Position numbers and translations under genes: made by a program | Notes under the pieces: model-generated | Databases searched by the model: none | What the model was told of the DNA's origin: nothing | What the model saw: only the letters and a program-made list of their open reading frames with translations | Shown: one piece after another, positions 1 to 8,759 of the stretch | Layout of the letters: each line of letters starts with the position of its first letter | Numbering within the stretch: the first letter of the stretch is position 1 | Assembly (NCBI GenBank): GCA_026983775.1 | Contig: JALSTK010000088.1 | Location: 1-60,220, forward strand | Direction: 5' to 3' | Origin: Calditrichia bacterium | GTDB lineage: Bacteria > Calditrichota > Calditrichia > Calditrichales > Calditrichaceae | Length of the DNA: 60,220 bases

Positions 1-401
1 CCAGCCTGTTAAAGGCCCTGAATACCCTTCATAAAAAGTATTATCCCCGGCCGGCGCTCTTCCCGCCCATGCCCTGGAAAGAAGTTCCCATTGAAAAACC
101 GCTATTGGCCGAATATCATCTTGGCGCAGACACCCTGCACATCCGGTGGAGGGCTAATCCCGGCATTGAATATTATGTCATCTATTCCGATCCCGATCTG
201 AGCAAAATGAAAAATATCATTCAAATAGTCCCCGGTTCGGATTCCACGACCGCGTTTCCCCTTCTTCCCGGACAACAGGTGTATTATCTGACGGCTGTGA
301 ATCGCACCGGCATGGAATCCTCGCCACTGGAGCTCTATCCCTTACAAAATATTTCGCTCACCAAACAAGTTGAGGCGGTTTCGTGCGACCCGGTTCCTTA
401 A
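1..401 (+). CDS. C-terminal part of a probable family-10 glycosylhydrolase-like (GHL10/DUF187) protein, cut by the window edge
   Basis: The reading frame is open from base 3 and ends with TAA at 399-401, so only the C-terminus is present. The segment contains the motif YYPRPALFPPMPW, which resembles the end of the catalytic barrel in GHL10 (DUF187) proteins. About 80 residues of fibronectin type III-like beta sequence follow (residues such as HIRWRA, YYVIYSD, YYLTAVNR). In this family the barrel is thought to act on polysaccharides outside the cytoplasm, but catalytic residues lie upstream of the window, so function is inferred from the tail only. Its end overlaps the GTG start of the next gene by about 19 bases. 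Confidence 0.6.
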   Translation, partial: SLLKALNTLHKKYYPRPALFPPMPWKEVPIEKPLLAEYHLGADTLHIRWRANPGIEYYVIYSDPDLSKMKNIIQIVPGSDSTTAFPLLPGQQVYYLTAVNRTGMESSPLELYPLQNISLTKQVEAVSCDPVP

Positions 402-829
402 AATACTATGCCCTGGCAGGCTTTATCTTAAGCCTGGTCATCCATATTCTAACGGTCAGTCAGGTCTACCTGGTATCCAACCTGCTCAGCATGATTATGA
501 CGACCGGTATCCTGATCATCTGGCTGCAATCCAGCAAGGAACTAAAACTTCTTCATACGATTGCGCCGGACCATAACTTGTGGACCTACACTTTCGGTCT
601 GGTACCGGTCTGGCTTAAATACGGTGTTTACTTCTTCATCTTGTATGCCATCTTTAATTTCATCTTTTCTGCCGAGACCGAACCGGGCAGCGGCTATTTT
701 AATTTCACCGTTTCTCAACCCAAACTTCGCGGTTTGTCCGGTTTTTGGCTGGCTTTTTATGCTTTAGGATTCGCAGTCGGTCTGGCCGTTAAAAAGAGCG
801 GCCTTTTACAAAAAACTCATTTGGATTAA
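383..829 (+). CDS. Small integral membrane protein of unknown function
   Basis: A 148-residue protein starting at GTG 383, inside the end of the preceding gene. It has about four hydrophobic segments: roughly residues 9-29, 32-48, 73-93 and 122-140. The loop between segments two and three contains a short charged stretch (SSKELKLLHTIAPDH). I recognise no family. The overlap with the upstream gene and the 5-base gap to the omega-amidase gene suggest cotranscription. The start is uncertain because no strong ribosome binding site is visible within the upstream gene. Confidence 0.7.
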   Translation: MRPGSLKYYALAGFILSLVIHILTVSQVYLVSNLLSMIMTTGILIIWLQSSKELKLLHTIAPDHNLWTYTFGLVPVWLKYGVYFFILYAIFNFIFSAETEPGSGYFNFTVSQPKLRGLSGFWLAFYALGFAVGLAVKKSGLLQKTHLD

Positions 830-834
830 CTACC

Positions 835-1617
835 ATGAATGATCTGACCATCACCCTCATCCAAACCGATCTGGTTTGGGAACAGGCAGCGCAAAACAGG
901 CAAGGCCTTAAAGAAAAAATCCGTTCCCTTTCCCGGAGCAGTGATCTGCTTATTCTACCTGAAATGTTCACAACCGGTTTTAGTATGCATCCTCAAAAGC
1001 TGGCCGAAAGCCCGAACGGTCCGACGGTGCAATGGCTTAAAACACTATCTGCCGAGGTCCAGACCGATATTACAGGCAGTATCATCATTAGCGAGAAGGA
1101 TCACTATTTTAACCGTCTGTTCTATGTGAAACCGGCCGGTCAAATCTTTACTTACGATAAACGCCACCTGTTCCGTATGGCCGGGGAGGACCGGATTTAC
1201 AGCGCCGGCCGTAAGCTGCTCACCGTACAATTAAAGGGCTGGAACATTCGTCCTTTTATCTGCTACGACCTGCGCTTTCCGGCCTGGATACGCAATCAAA
1301 ATCTGGAATACGATCTGGGACTCTTTGTAGCCAACTGGCCGGAACGACGCATTGCCCATTGGCGGCTTTTACTTCAGGCCCGGGCCGTGGAAAATCAGGC
1401 GTTTATTGCCGGAGTCAATCGTATCGGCAAGGATGGCCATGGAATCGTCCATAACGGTCAGTCTCTGGTGGTCGATCCGTCGGGGAATATCCTTGCCGAT
1501 TTAGAGGATAAAGACACCGTCCGGAGCGTAACTCTATCCCGGAAGAAACTGAACGACTATCGTCAAAAATTCCCTTCCTGGAAAGATGCGGATGTTTTTC
1601 ACATTAAAACAACCTGA
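835..1617 (+). CDS. Carbon-nitrogen hydrolase, omega-amidase (YafV/Nit2-like)
   Basis: A 260-residue nitrilase-superfamily enzyme. The catalytic triad is visible as Glu43 (LPEMFTTGF), Lys109 (YDKRHLF) and Cys143 (FICYDLRFP). The DLRFP context after the cysteine and MFTTGFS after the glutamate are typical of omega-amidases, which hydrolyse alpha-ketoglutaramate and alpha-ketosuccinamate to the keto acid and ammonia in the cytoplasm. The length is normal. The gene ends with TGA, which shows that TGA is a normal stop in this genome. Its last 32 bases overlap the start of the DUF4846 gene. Confidence 0.88.
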   Translation: MNDLTITLIQTDLVWEQAAQNRQGLKEKIRSLSRSSDLLILPEMFTTGFSMHPQKLAESPNGPTVQWLKTLSAEVQTDITGSIIISEKDHYFNRLFYVKPAGQIFTYDKRHLFRMAGEDRIYSAGRKLLTVQLKGWNIRPFICYDLRFPAWIRNQNLEYDLGLFVANWPERRIAHWRLLLQARAVENQAFIAGVNRIGKDGHGIVHNGQSLVVDPSGNILADLEDKDTVRSVTLSRKKLNDYRQKFPSWKDADVFHIKTT

Positions 1618-2446
1618 TTCCGGAGGCAAGCTGATCCGGCTTTCATTCGCCTTAATTTTTCTACTGGTTTCTATACCTCATGCTCAAGATTTTCAGGGGC
1701 TTTCGAACGATACGGTGCAGCAACGTTTTGCCCCGCCACCCGGCTTTACCAGAGTCCAGGTTCAAAAGGGTAGCTGGGCCGACTGACTACGTCATCTCCC
1801 TTTATTGCCGCCGGGTTCGGCCGTAAAGGACTACCGAGGATGCATCCGGGTTAAGGTCGATGACTCTACCCTGGCTGCCGTTACGGCCATCAGAATCAGC
1901 AAGCGTAACCTGGATCAGTGCATGGATATTCTCATGCGTTTAAGAAGCATTTATTTACAGCAAACGGGCAGGCAAAAGGTGATTTCTTTCCCCCTGCCGG
2001 ACGGCTTACTTCTATCATGGCAGGACTGGCAATCCGGTCAACGACCGGTTTTCAAAGGCTTACATTTTCGGCTGATACAATCCGCAGGGATCGATTCTTC
2101 TGCTGCGAATTTCGAACACTATTTACGTACCCTGTTCAATTATAGCGGTACACAGACTTTTTATCATTATTACCCGAAAATGGATCCATCGACTCTTCGG
2201 ATCGGTGACTTTATCGTCAAAAAAGGACGCAAGGGTCATGCCGTGATGATTGTGGATTTAGCACAAAATAAAGCCGGACAACGGGTAGCTCTGTTCGGCC
2301 AGGGAGATACACCGGCCTGTGCCTTCTATATTCTCAACTATCGTAAAGGTCAACCCTGGGTACCGATCGATTTTTCAAAAAAGGTTATACCTCTGCCCAT
2401 CAAGAAAAAAATGTCCTGGGATGGATTGAGACGGTTTGGCGACTAA
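1586..2446 (+). pseudogene. DUF4846 family protein interrupted by an in-frame TGA
   Basis: One frame runs from ATG 1586 to TAA 2446 with a single stop, TGA at 1784-1786. The first part encodes a signal peptide (hydrophobic stretch around residues 17-34) and the beginning of a DUF4846 domain (PPPGFTRVQVQKGSWAD). After the stop the frame continues at once with LRHLPLLPPGSAVKDY and the rest of the domain, including KRNLDQCMDILMRLRS and GDFIVKKGRKGHAVMIVD. In intact family members the interrupted position is tryptophan (pattern GSFxxWLRxLPL), so the lesion is most simply TGG to TGA. No frameshift is needed. The rest is undamaged, so this is a recent nonsense mutation, a sequencing error, or a readthrough case. 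Confidence 0.82.
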
Positions 2447-2508
2447 AAAAACCGGGCTGATTATGACCGCAAGAGACATCTTTAAAAAGGGTTTCGAATA
2501 GTAAAATT

Positions 2509-3528
2509 TTATTGGGAAGATTTCTTTACCATCTTCCACTGCCATCCCAGCAGTAATTGGCGGTTACTGAAATATTGCCCGCGCCCCGGAAAAGTATCTT
2601 TAAGGTACCCCGCTTTTAGAAAAAATTCGTTTTGCCGGTTCAGATCAAACCCTAACTTGGCGTAAAGCCAGTTTTCGTTATCGATGGCCGAATAAGTTAA
2701 TTCCAGGGGTACCTCTGCCGACGGTTTTTCCACCCGTCGGTAGTTGATATAAACAAAGAAGGACCAACGACGGGCGAAAAGTTTGCCGTAAATCAGTTGC
2801 ACCAGCCACTCCCTGTTCTGTCGGTTCGAGCGATGATCCGCTTGCAGCACGAAGCGCAGACTAAAGCGCAAGACCGATCGTTTTTGAAAGGAAACCGCAA
2901 TTTCCGGTGAAAGGCGCCAGCCCTCGTTCGATTCTCTTTGATTAAAAACAGATTCCGATTGAATGCCGAATCGTTCCAGGCCGATACTGATGTTAAAGCG
3001 TTTATATCGATTAAACGACAACCATTTTCCGGCACGAAATTGAGCAGCATTTAGTGCCGATTGCGGGGAACGGTTCAACTGGCGATTGATATAAAAAAAT
3101 TGCAATTGTGTAGAACTTCCTTTTCGCTTAAAAAAGAAAAGGTTAAAGTGCAACATGGTCACTTCAAAAGAAAGATTTCCGTTACTTTGCAGATGATAGA
3201 AGTAACGCCGATTCATTAACCGACCCTGCCAGGAATATCGTTTTTTTTGCTGACCGACCGTAAAATCGCTCTTTAGTTTGAACGTGTTGGACCGACCCGC
3301 AGTCCCTAAAAATTCCGGATTGAGCTTACCTGACAAATTAATATAAAAACGATCGAATCGATGTCGGTACAAAAGTTGAGCGGATAAGCGGTTGATTAAA
3401 TCGGCATCGGCATTCTGGACCTGGAAGAGCCCACTTTCGAAAGCGGTTTTAAAAACAAGTTGTCCGAACAGAGGAGTAAACAAAACCGTGCTAAAAAAAA
3501 ATACGAGGACAAGAACTGATTTTTTCAT
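2509..3528 (-). CDS. Predicted outer-membrane beta-barrel protein, unknown function
   Basis: A 339-residue protein with a clear Sec signal peptide (MKKSVLVLVFFFSTVLFTPLFG, cleavage near residue 23). The rest alternates aromatic and polar residues (for example FDRFYINLSGK, SFFVYINYRRV), as in transmembrane beta-strands, and the chain ends with short strands such as LLLGWQWKM. No named family is recognised. Its ATG lies one base after the stop of the upstream coiled-coil gene (TAG-A-ATG), so the two are probably translationally coupled and made with the two-component genes further upstream. Confidence 0.75.
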   Translation of the reverse strand: MKKSVLVLVFFFSTVLFTPLFGQLVFKTAFESGLFQVQNADADLINRLSAQLLYRHRFDRFYINLSGKLNPEFLGTAGRSNTFKLKSDFTVGQQKKRYSWQGRLMNRRYFYHLQSNGNLSFEVTMLHFNLFFFKRKGSSTQLQFFYINRQLNRSPQSALNAAQFRAGKWLSFNRYKRFNISIGLERFGIQSESVFNQRESNEGWRLSPEIAVSFQKRSVLRFSLRFVLQADHRSNRQNREWLVQLIYGKLFARRWSFFVYINYRRVEKPSAEVPLELTYSAIDNENWLYAKLGFDLNRQNEFFLKAGYLKDTFPGRGQYFSNRQLLLGWQWKMVKKSSQ

Positions 3529-3529
3529 T

Positions 3530-4534
3530 CTATTCTTTGGCCGTTTTTCCCTGTAGACGGTGGAGTTTATTAAGAACCGATCGGCGATAGAGTTGCAGGT
3601 AGCGGATCATGAGTGTCATCCTTTTTAAGAAGGTCTGTTCATCCACTGCACTGCTGTCCGACTCCACCTGTTTATTCACATCGAGAGGCATCGGATTCGC
3701 GCTCTGTAGCTGCTGCCAGATCAACTGCAATTCCGTATTTTGATCGTCCATCACTTCTGCATAATTTTTGGTATTCCCTATGGTTTCTGTCCGCTCCGAT
3801 GCGGGAGGAGAGGTAGATTGCGGGAAAGCACTTAATTGGTTATCCGCCACATCCGATAAAAAGGATTCGGTCTTTTCCCGTAAACGCTGCATTCGGCGCA
3901 TTTCTGTTTTCTTGCGATTCAGAAGCGTTATTTGTCGATCCAGCTCTTCTACCGCTTTTTGTATATAGCTGATCCAAATAGCACGTTCCAGACTATCCCC
4001 GCTTTGGGAGGGATGAATCGCAGCAATCTTTTGCGGATTAAAAGAAAAACGTCTGGCCAGGGGAGAAACGTTCCATCGTTTTTCGGCGACTCGAAATAAT
4101 TCCAGTTGCAGTTTCTTTTTAACCCGAGGTAAAGAAACGGCTATTTTTTGCTGCAATGAATCGATTTGCCTTCCGTAAAGCCCATACAGTTTTTGCCTTT
4201 CCGCCTGAATCTCTTTTTGAACGGCGGCTAAGTCCCGTTTTTTACGGGTCAGATCACTGGATTGGGTAAAAGCTTTGGAGAGACCTTTCGCCGACTTCAC
4301 CGGCCTATTTCCCCGCTTATCCAACTGATTTAATATTTGCTCCATTCTGGCCTGCCGAACGGAAATTTCTTTTTGCAACCGCTGTGCTTTATTCTGAAGT
4401 TGTTTCAAATGCTGCTCGGCCAGGTCGATAGATGGCGTTTGTGCCTGCAAAGGCCGCATCAGCAATAAGCAGACGAAAAATACCGCAAAAACCGTTTTTA
4501 TACATTTTTCTAAAAATAAAAACATCATACTCAT
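3530..4534 (-). CDS. Exported coiled-coil protein, unknown function
   Basis: A 334-residue protein. An N-terminal hydrophobic segment (about residues 14-31, ending PLQAQ) looks like a signal peptide. Most of the remainder is rich in Gln, Lys, Arg and Leu in heptad-like order (for example residues 38-68 and 92-125), indicating long coiled coils, separated by a Ser/Thr/Pro-rich linker near residue 240. There is no recognisable enzymatic motif. It sits between the beta-barrel gene (1-base gap) and the response regulator gene (55-base gap), so an envelope role under control of the adjacent two-component system is plausible but unproven. Confidence 0.7.
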   Translation of the reverse strand: MSMMFLFLEKCIKTVFAVFFVCLLLMRPLQAQTPSIDLAEQHLKQLQNKAQRLQKEISVRQARMEQILNQLDKRGNRPVKSAKGLSKAFTQSSDLTRKKRDLAAVQKEIQAERQKLYGLYGRQIDSLQQKIAVSLPRVKKKLQLELFRVAEKRWNVSPLARRFSFNPQKIAAIHPSQSGDSLERAIWISYIQKAVEELDRQITLLNRKKTEMRRMQRLREKTESFLSDVADNQLSAFPQSTSPPASERTETIGNTKNYAEVMDDQNTELQLIWQQLQSANPMPLDVNKQVESDSSAVDEQTFLKRMTLMIRYLQLYRRSVLNKLHRLQGKTAKE

Positions 4535-4589
4535 TCTTCCTGGTTGAATTGATCTTTGGGCCGGCTTCTCAGAGGCGTCAGCCGACGAC

Positions 4590-5972
4590 TTAAATCAATC
4601 CGAATTTTTCCAGTTTATAATAAAGAGCGCTGGTGCGGATACCCAGCATTTTAGCCGCCCTGTTTTTAATTCCGCCGCTTTGTTGCAAAGCATGCTCGAT
4701 CAGCTGTTTTTCAAATTGAAAAACAGCATCATTCAAATTCATAGCCTCTGTAGAGGGATGCAAACCCACTTGCGGGGATAGATAAGCGGCGATGGTATCG
4801 GCCCCGATCTCTTCTTCACGCACGATGACATGCAGTCGTTCCATCAAATTCTCCAGTTCCCGCACATTACCCGGCCAGGAATAATTCTGCATAATTTTAA
4901 TGGCATCTGCGGATAACCGTTTCTTGCTGTTGAGCTTTTTCAGAAAGTGTTCGGCCAGCAATGGAAGGTCTTCTTTTCTTTGACGCAAGGGCGGTAAATT
5001 CATAGGAATTACATTTAATCGGTAAAACAGGTCTTCCCGGAAACGTCCCGAATGAACTAAGTTTGCTAAATTTTGATTGGTGGCCGCGATGACCCTGACA
5101 TCGACCCGAATGGTTTGTTCCCCGCCAACCCGTTCGAATTCCTTTTCCTGAAGAACCCTTAACAGCTTCACTTGCATGGCAGACGAGACATCACCGATTT
5201 CATCCAAAAACAGGGTACCCTGATCCGCCAGCTCGAAGCGGCCTTTCTTGCGCCGTAAAGCGCCGGTAAAAGACCCCTTTTCATGGCCGAATAGCTCGCT
5301 TTCCAGCAGGTTGTCGTTCAGAGCCGCACAATTGACTTTTATAAACGGCCCTTTGTTGCGCAAACTTTTTCGGTGAATCGCCCGGGCCACCAATTCTTTG
5401 CCCGTACCGCTTTCTCCCTGAATCAGTACGGAACTATCTTCTCCGGCCACCCGGTCGATCAGCTCGAATATGCGGCGCATTGAAGGAGATCGACCCACCA
5501 GCCAGGCATAAGGTGTGTCCACTTCCTGACGAAGATACCGGTTTTGTTCCTGAAGCTGATCGATCAACTGCTCGGCCGCTCTCTGTTCCATAATTTTTTG
5601 CACCCGAATGCGCAGTTCATCCGGAGAAAAGGGTTTGGTGAGAAAATCGGCCGCCCCTAACTGCATGGCTTTTACGGCGTCGTCAACCGTGCCATAAGCA
5701 GAAACCAGCAGAACCTGGGTCGGTAAACCGACTTCTTTCATTTCTCTCAAAAGTTGCAGGCCGTCCATGGGTTCCATCCGTAGGTCGGTAATGACCAACT
5801 CCGGATTCAGCGCTTTTATTTTTTCCAAAGCCTGCCCGGCCTGATCATAGGCCTGAACACGATAACCGGCCCGCTGTAAGGTCTCACTCATGCCGAGACG
5901 CATGGTGTCATTATCTTCCACAATGATAATGAAATTAGATTCCGTATAAATCTTCTTGCTCATAGTTCCCAT
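4590..5972 (-). CDS. Sigma-54-dependent response regulator (NtrC/AtoC type)
   Basis: A 460-residue regulator with three domains. The receiver covers roughly residues 13-130, with phospho-acceptor Asp63 (VITDLRM) and the KPF lysine near 113. The AAA+ domain has Walker A GESGTGKE at 186-193, the sigma-54 contact loop as GSFTGA at 233-238 (consensus GAFTGA) and Walker B LFLDEIGD. A Fis-type helix-turn-helix lies at the C-terminus (NRAAKMLGIRTSALYYKL). The protein should activate RpoN-dependent promoters when phosphorylated by the adjacent kinase, whose stop codon directly abuts this start. A second ATG three codons in is an equally possible start. I found no convincing -24/-12 promoter in the window. 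Confidence 0.93.
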   Translation of the reverse strand: MGTMSKKIYTESNFIIIVEDNDTMRLGMSETLQRAGYRVQAYDQAGQALEKIKALNPELVITDLRMEPMDGLQLLREMKEVGLPTQVLLVSAYGTVDDAVKAMQLGAADFLTKPFSPDELRIRVQKIMEQRAAEQLIDQLQEQNRYLRQEVDTPYAWLVGRSPSMRRIFELIDRVAGEDSSVLIQGESGTGKELVARAIHRKSLRNKGPFIKVNCAALNDNLLESELFGHEKGSFTGALRRKKGRFELADQGTLFLDEIGDVSSAMQVKLLRVLQEKEFERVGGEQTIRVDVRVIAATNQNLANLVHSGRFREDLFYRLNVIPMNLPPLRQRKEDLPLLAEHFLKKLNSKKRLSADAIKIMQNYSWPGNVRELENLMERLHVIVREEEIGADTIAAYLSPQVGLHPSTEAMNLNDAVFQFEKQLIEHALQQSGGIKNRAAKMLGIRTSALYYKLEKFGLI

Positions 5973-7349
5973 CTATCCGATTTCCACGGTGAAAGTGCAG
6001 CCCTTCTCTTCATTATTTTTAACCGAAATACGAGCATTATTCTCTCTGCATAATTTATTACAGATCGCTAAACCCAGACCGGTTCCTTCGGGCTTGCCGG
6101 TATAAAAAGGCTCGAATATCTTTTCCGGGTCTTGTTCGCCGATTCCCGGCCCGTCGTCACTCAAAGTCAAATAGGTAGAATACCCGTTCCTGAACGTTCC
6201 GACCGTTATATGTCCATCCCTTCCTATAGCCTCGATACTGTTGGCCACTAAATTGGAAATAACCTGTTTCAGATGTTGCCGGTCGAACAACACCGTATCG
6301 GTTTTAATTTCGGTACCGAGGCGAATATTTTTTCGTTCCAACAACCCAAAATAACTGTTTTTCACTTCTTGTACAATATCCCGCACAGAAACTTCCCGGA
6401 TATGGGGTACGGCAGGCCGGCTGTAGTTCAGATAAGCATTGAGCTGACTTTTTAAACCCTGCACCTCTTTTAAGATTTTCTGAATATATGCATCCTGTTT
6501 GCTACCGGGTTCGACATCTTCCCGCACCAGTCCGGCTAAAAGTTCGATACCCCCTAAGGGATTACGGATTTCATGGGCAATCTGGGCCAGAATGTGTTCT
6601 TTTTCCTCGTCTCGTTGTAACAGTGCATCGCGCATATGAAGCAGAGAATCGCGCAAAATAGTTAGTTCCCCTTTAATATTATGCGGAGGCCGGGCCCGGA
6701 ATTGCCCCTGCCCGATCTGCTCACTAAAAGCAACCATGCGATCAATGGGTTTGGTGAGAGTCCTGGCCAAAAACCAGCCGGCAAGCACTACTACAATTAA
6801 CGCTATTAAACCGATCCCGGCGAAAATATGGGCTAATTCATCCATATAGGAGAGCTGATTGGCTGCCTCTTGCAAACCCAAATAGTACTGATTGCTAATC
6901 CGATAATAGGCCCAAAGGTACCAATGGCCGTCGCTCGACTTGAAAGGAGAAGAAAGCCCGGTCTGGTTGGGTTTGAGGCGATATATATCTCTTTGGTTCA
7001 AATAGAGCCCTGAAACCGAAGCCAACGCCGTATCCCCCACCAGGATGGTCAGGCTGGAATCGAAGATAAAGGCCTTGCTGAACTGCATTTTTCCCGCCAG
7101 AGACTTTAAAGATTTTCGATAATAAGTAGCTGCAAGATTATCGACCTCCGGTTCCACATAATCCAGAAAACGAATATCCAATTGCTCGGCCAGCACCTTA
7201 CTCAGCAAATTTACCTGATCTTTAAGCTGACGTAAGTAAATATGTTTGACCGTGACATAACCCAAACGGGCGCTGAGTCCCACCAGGGTTATGGAGATCA
7301 AACTGAAAACCAGAATAATCCTGCTTTTTAAACTCAGTCCGTGCTTCAT
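5973..7349 (-). CDS. Membrane sensor histidine kinase
   Basis: A 458-residue kinase. It has a transmembrane segment at about residues 10-30, a periplasmic sensor region of about 140 residues, a second transmembrane segment at about 173-194 and a HAMP linker. The dimerisation/phosphoacceptor box has His259 (AHEIRNPLGG). The ATPase domain shows the N box (NLVANSIEAI), DDGPGIG and GTGLGLAI. HEIRNPLGGIE is typical of NtrB-like kinases that partner NtrC-type regulators, which fits the response regulator gene that follows with no gap. The signal sensed cannot be told from the sequence. Confidence 0.93.
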   Translation of the reverse strand: MKHGLSLKSRIILVFSLISITLVGLSARLGYVTVKHIYLRQLKDQVNLLSKVLAEQLDIRFLDYVEPEVDNLAATYYRKSLKSLAGKMQFSKAFIFDSSLTILVGDTALASVSGLYLNQRDIYRLKPNQTGLSSPFKSSDGHWYLWAYYRISNQYYLGLQEAANQLSYMDELAHIFAGIGLIALIVVVLAGWFLARTLTKPIDRMVAFSEQIGQGQFRARPPHNIKGELTILRDSLLHMRDALLQRDEEKEHILAQIAHEIRNPLGGIELLAGLVREDVEPGSKQDAYIQKILKEVQGLKSQLNAYLNYSRPAVPHIREVSVRDIVQEVKNSYFGLLERKNIRLGTEIKTDTVLFDRQHLKQVISNLVANSIEAIGRDGHITVGTFRNGYSTYLTLSDDGPGIGEQDPEKIFEPFYTGKPEGTGLGLAICNKLCRENNARISVKNNEEKGCTFTVEIG

Positions 7350-7384
7350 GTTTTTACAACCCGGGAAACTACATTTTCACCCAT

Positions 7385-7789
7385 CTATTTGACGGGCTGC
7401 TGCTTGACTTCTATCGTTGTATCTAAATTGGCATTCATAGCAATAAAATGCAAATGATATATTCCCGCATTAAAAATCGGTAGCTCAACTTTAGCTTTCA
7501 GGACACTCAGGACATCCGGACAGATTCTGCGAGCGGTGGCACGGGTAAAAATCCTGATCGAAATATGATTCGAATCGCTGATAAAATCATTATGGTCAAA
7601 CGTAAAACAGGGCGTTGGAATGGTGGCATAGGCATCCATTTCAACCCGACCTATCGTGCGCGAAGGAATATGCAGAGAATCCACAGAATAGACCAGATAC
7701 ACAGGTTGATTCGCCTGCCGGCAGGACAGCAATAATAAGGTTACCAGAACCCATGCTGCTATCCATCTATGAACTACAAGAAGTTTCAT
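7385..7789 (-). CDS. Small putative lipoprotein, unknown function
   Basis: A 134-residue protein whose N-terminus has a hydrophobic stretch followed by a lipobox-like LLLSC (Cys at about residue 23). The mature part is short and beta-rich with no recognised domain. It contains two further cysteines (PTPCFTFD and RRICPDVL). It is the last of a run of three small lipoprotein genes on the same strand, downstream of a large beta-barrel gene, and 36 bases before the histidine kinase gene. The cluster suggests an envelope function of unknown kind. Confidence 0.65.
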   Translation of the reverse strand: MKLLVVHRWIAAWVLVTLLLLSCRQANQPVYLVYSVDSLHIPSRTIGRVEMDAYATIPTPCFTFDHNDFISDSNHISIRIFTRATARRICPDVLSVLKAKVELPIFNAGIYHLHFIAMNANLDTTIEVKQQPVK

Positions 7790-7851
7790 AAGAATGATCC
7801 CCTATACCTTAACCTGGAGTCCTTCTTCCGCACTTTTGTTTTTAATCGAAA

Positions 7852-8289
7852 TTACCGTGTTATTTCAAAGTCGTTCGAATATACGGCTATCCGGTTCGTT
7901 CCCCTGCCAACCATATAAGAATAGACCAATCTGAATCGACCGCTACTCTTAAATTTATCTGCCATTAAAAAATCCGACCTCTCGTCTCCGGGTTTTAATT
8001 CTTCAAAGAAGACCGGACATTTTAACGGATATACGAAATATTTTATTTTGCCCCATTCGCCGTTCTTAAATTCTTGACAAGCTATTTCCAAAATAGAACG
8101 ACATAATAACTCTAATGTAATACTTGAATCCGTACTATTTTTAAGGGTAAAATGAATCGTATCCTGCCGGTTGTAAAAAGAGCGGTTTGTTTTCAGGGTA
8201 ATCCGATCCGGTTTCACCGAGAGCGGATTCTTATTTTCGGCACAACCTAAAAGAGTTGCCAGGATTACCAGACCGATTAATCGTTTCAT
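7852..8289 (-). CDS. Small putative lipoprotein with an immunoglobulin-like fold
   Basis: A 145-residue protein with a short signal sequence and lipobox LLGC (Cys at about residue 16). The mature domain starts with SVKPDRITLKTNRSFYN and continues with DTIHFTLKN, LKPGDERSDF and RFRLVYSY. This pattern resembles Ig-like domains found in small bacterial lipoproteins, where a stated limit such as LKPG precedes the last strands. The family assignment is tentative. It lies 20 bases from the upstream lipoprotein gene, so cotranscription is likely. Confidence 0.68.
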   Translation of the reverse strand: MKRLIGLVILATLLGCAENKNPLSVKPDRITLKTNRSFYNRQDTIHFTLKNSTDSSITLELLCRSILEIACQEFKNGEWGKIKYFVYPLKCPVFFEELKPGDERSDFLMADKFKSSGRFRLVYSYMVGRGTNRIAVYSNDFEITR

Positions 8290-8309
8290 ACCTATCCCTC
8301 TTGAAATAT

Positions 8310-8747
8310 TTATGGTTGATCATCATCGATGGTCGCTATAAATGTACCCTGATTTATTTCGCCGGGATAACCGACCCACTGCCATTCTCCTCTGAATTGA
8401 TACGCTTCGAACTGCCCCTTAAGAACAATATTATTGTCCACCTCTTCCGGATTCAGATTAATATAAGCGATGCCGTCAATCGTTTGCCCTTCCAGTATTC
8501 CCGTGCCGATTTGCGGACCCGTTCCGGACAAGCGGCTCCGGCGATTGAACCTCCAATGGCCTGAAATATGGCCCGAGGAATCATTAATTGCCAGCCACAG
8601 CGTACCGCTTACAATCAAAACTCCGGTAGAATCATACGCCAGATAATTATAATCATTATACGAGTCGATCCCTACTCCCTTTCTCTGGCATGAGAACAGA
8701 ATAAGCAAACTCGCCAATACAATATAGACCACCCGAAATATACGCAT
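8310..8747 (-). CDS. Small putative lipoprotein, unknown function
   Basis: A 145-residue protein with a hydrophobic N-terminus and lipobox LILFSC (Cys at about residue 20). The mature part is beta-rich. Segments such as SGTLWLAINDSSGHISGHW and FEAYQFRGEWQWVGYPGEI suggest a compact beta-sandwich or barrel in which Gly-x-Trp turns recur, as in small secreted proteins that describe themselves by repeated strand hairpins. It starts 12 bases after the end of the large beta-barrel gene, consistent with one transcript. Confidence 0.68.
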   Translation of the reverse strand: MRIFRVVYIVLASLLILFSCQRKGVGIDSYNDYNYLAYDSTGVLIVSGTLWLAINDSSGHISGHWRFNRRSRLSGTGPQIGTGILEGQTIDGIAYINLNPEEVDNNIVLKGQFEAYQFRGEWQWVGYPGEINQGTFIATIDDDQP

Positions 8748-8759
8748 CCTATTTCCTTT

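Noticed and set aside
1784-1786. General recoding of TGA as tryptophan or selenocysteine
   Set aside because: TGA ends many genes here (for example at 1615-1617, 41548-41550 and 55883-55885) with no continuing homologous sequence, and no SECIS-like structure was evident.
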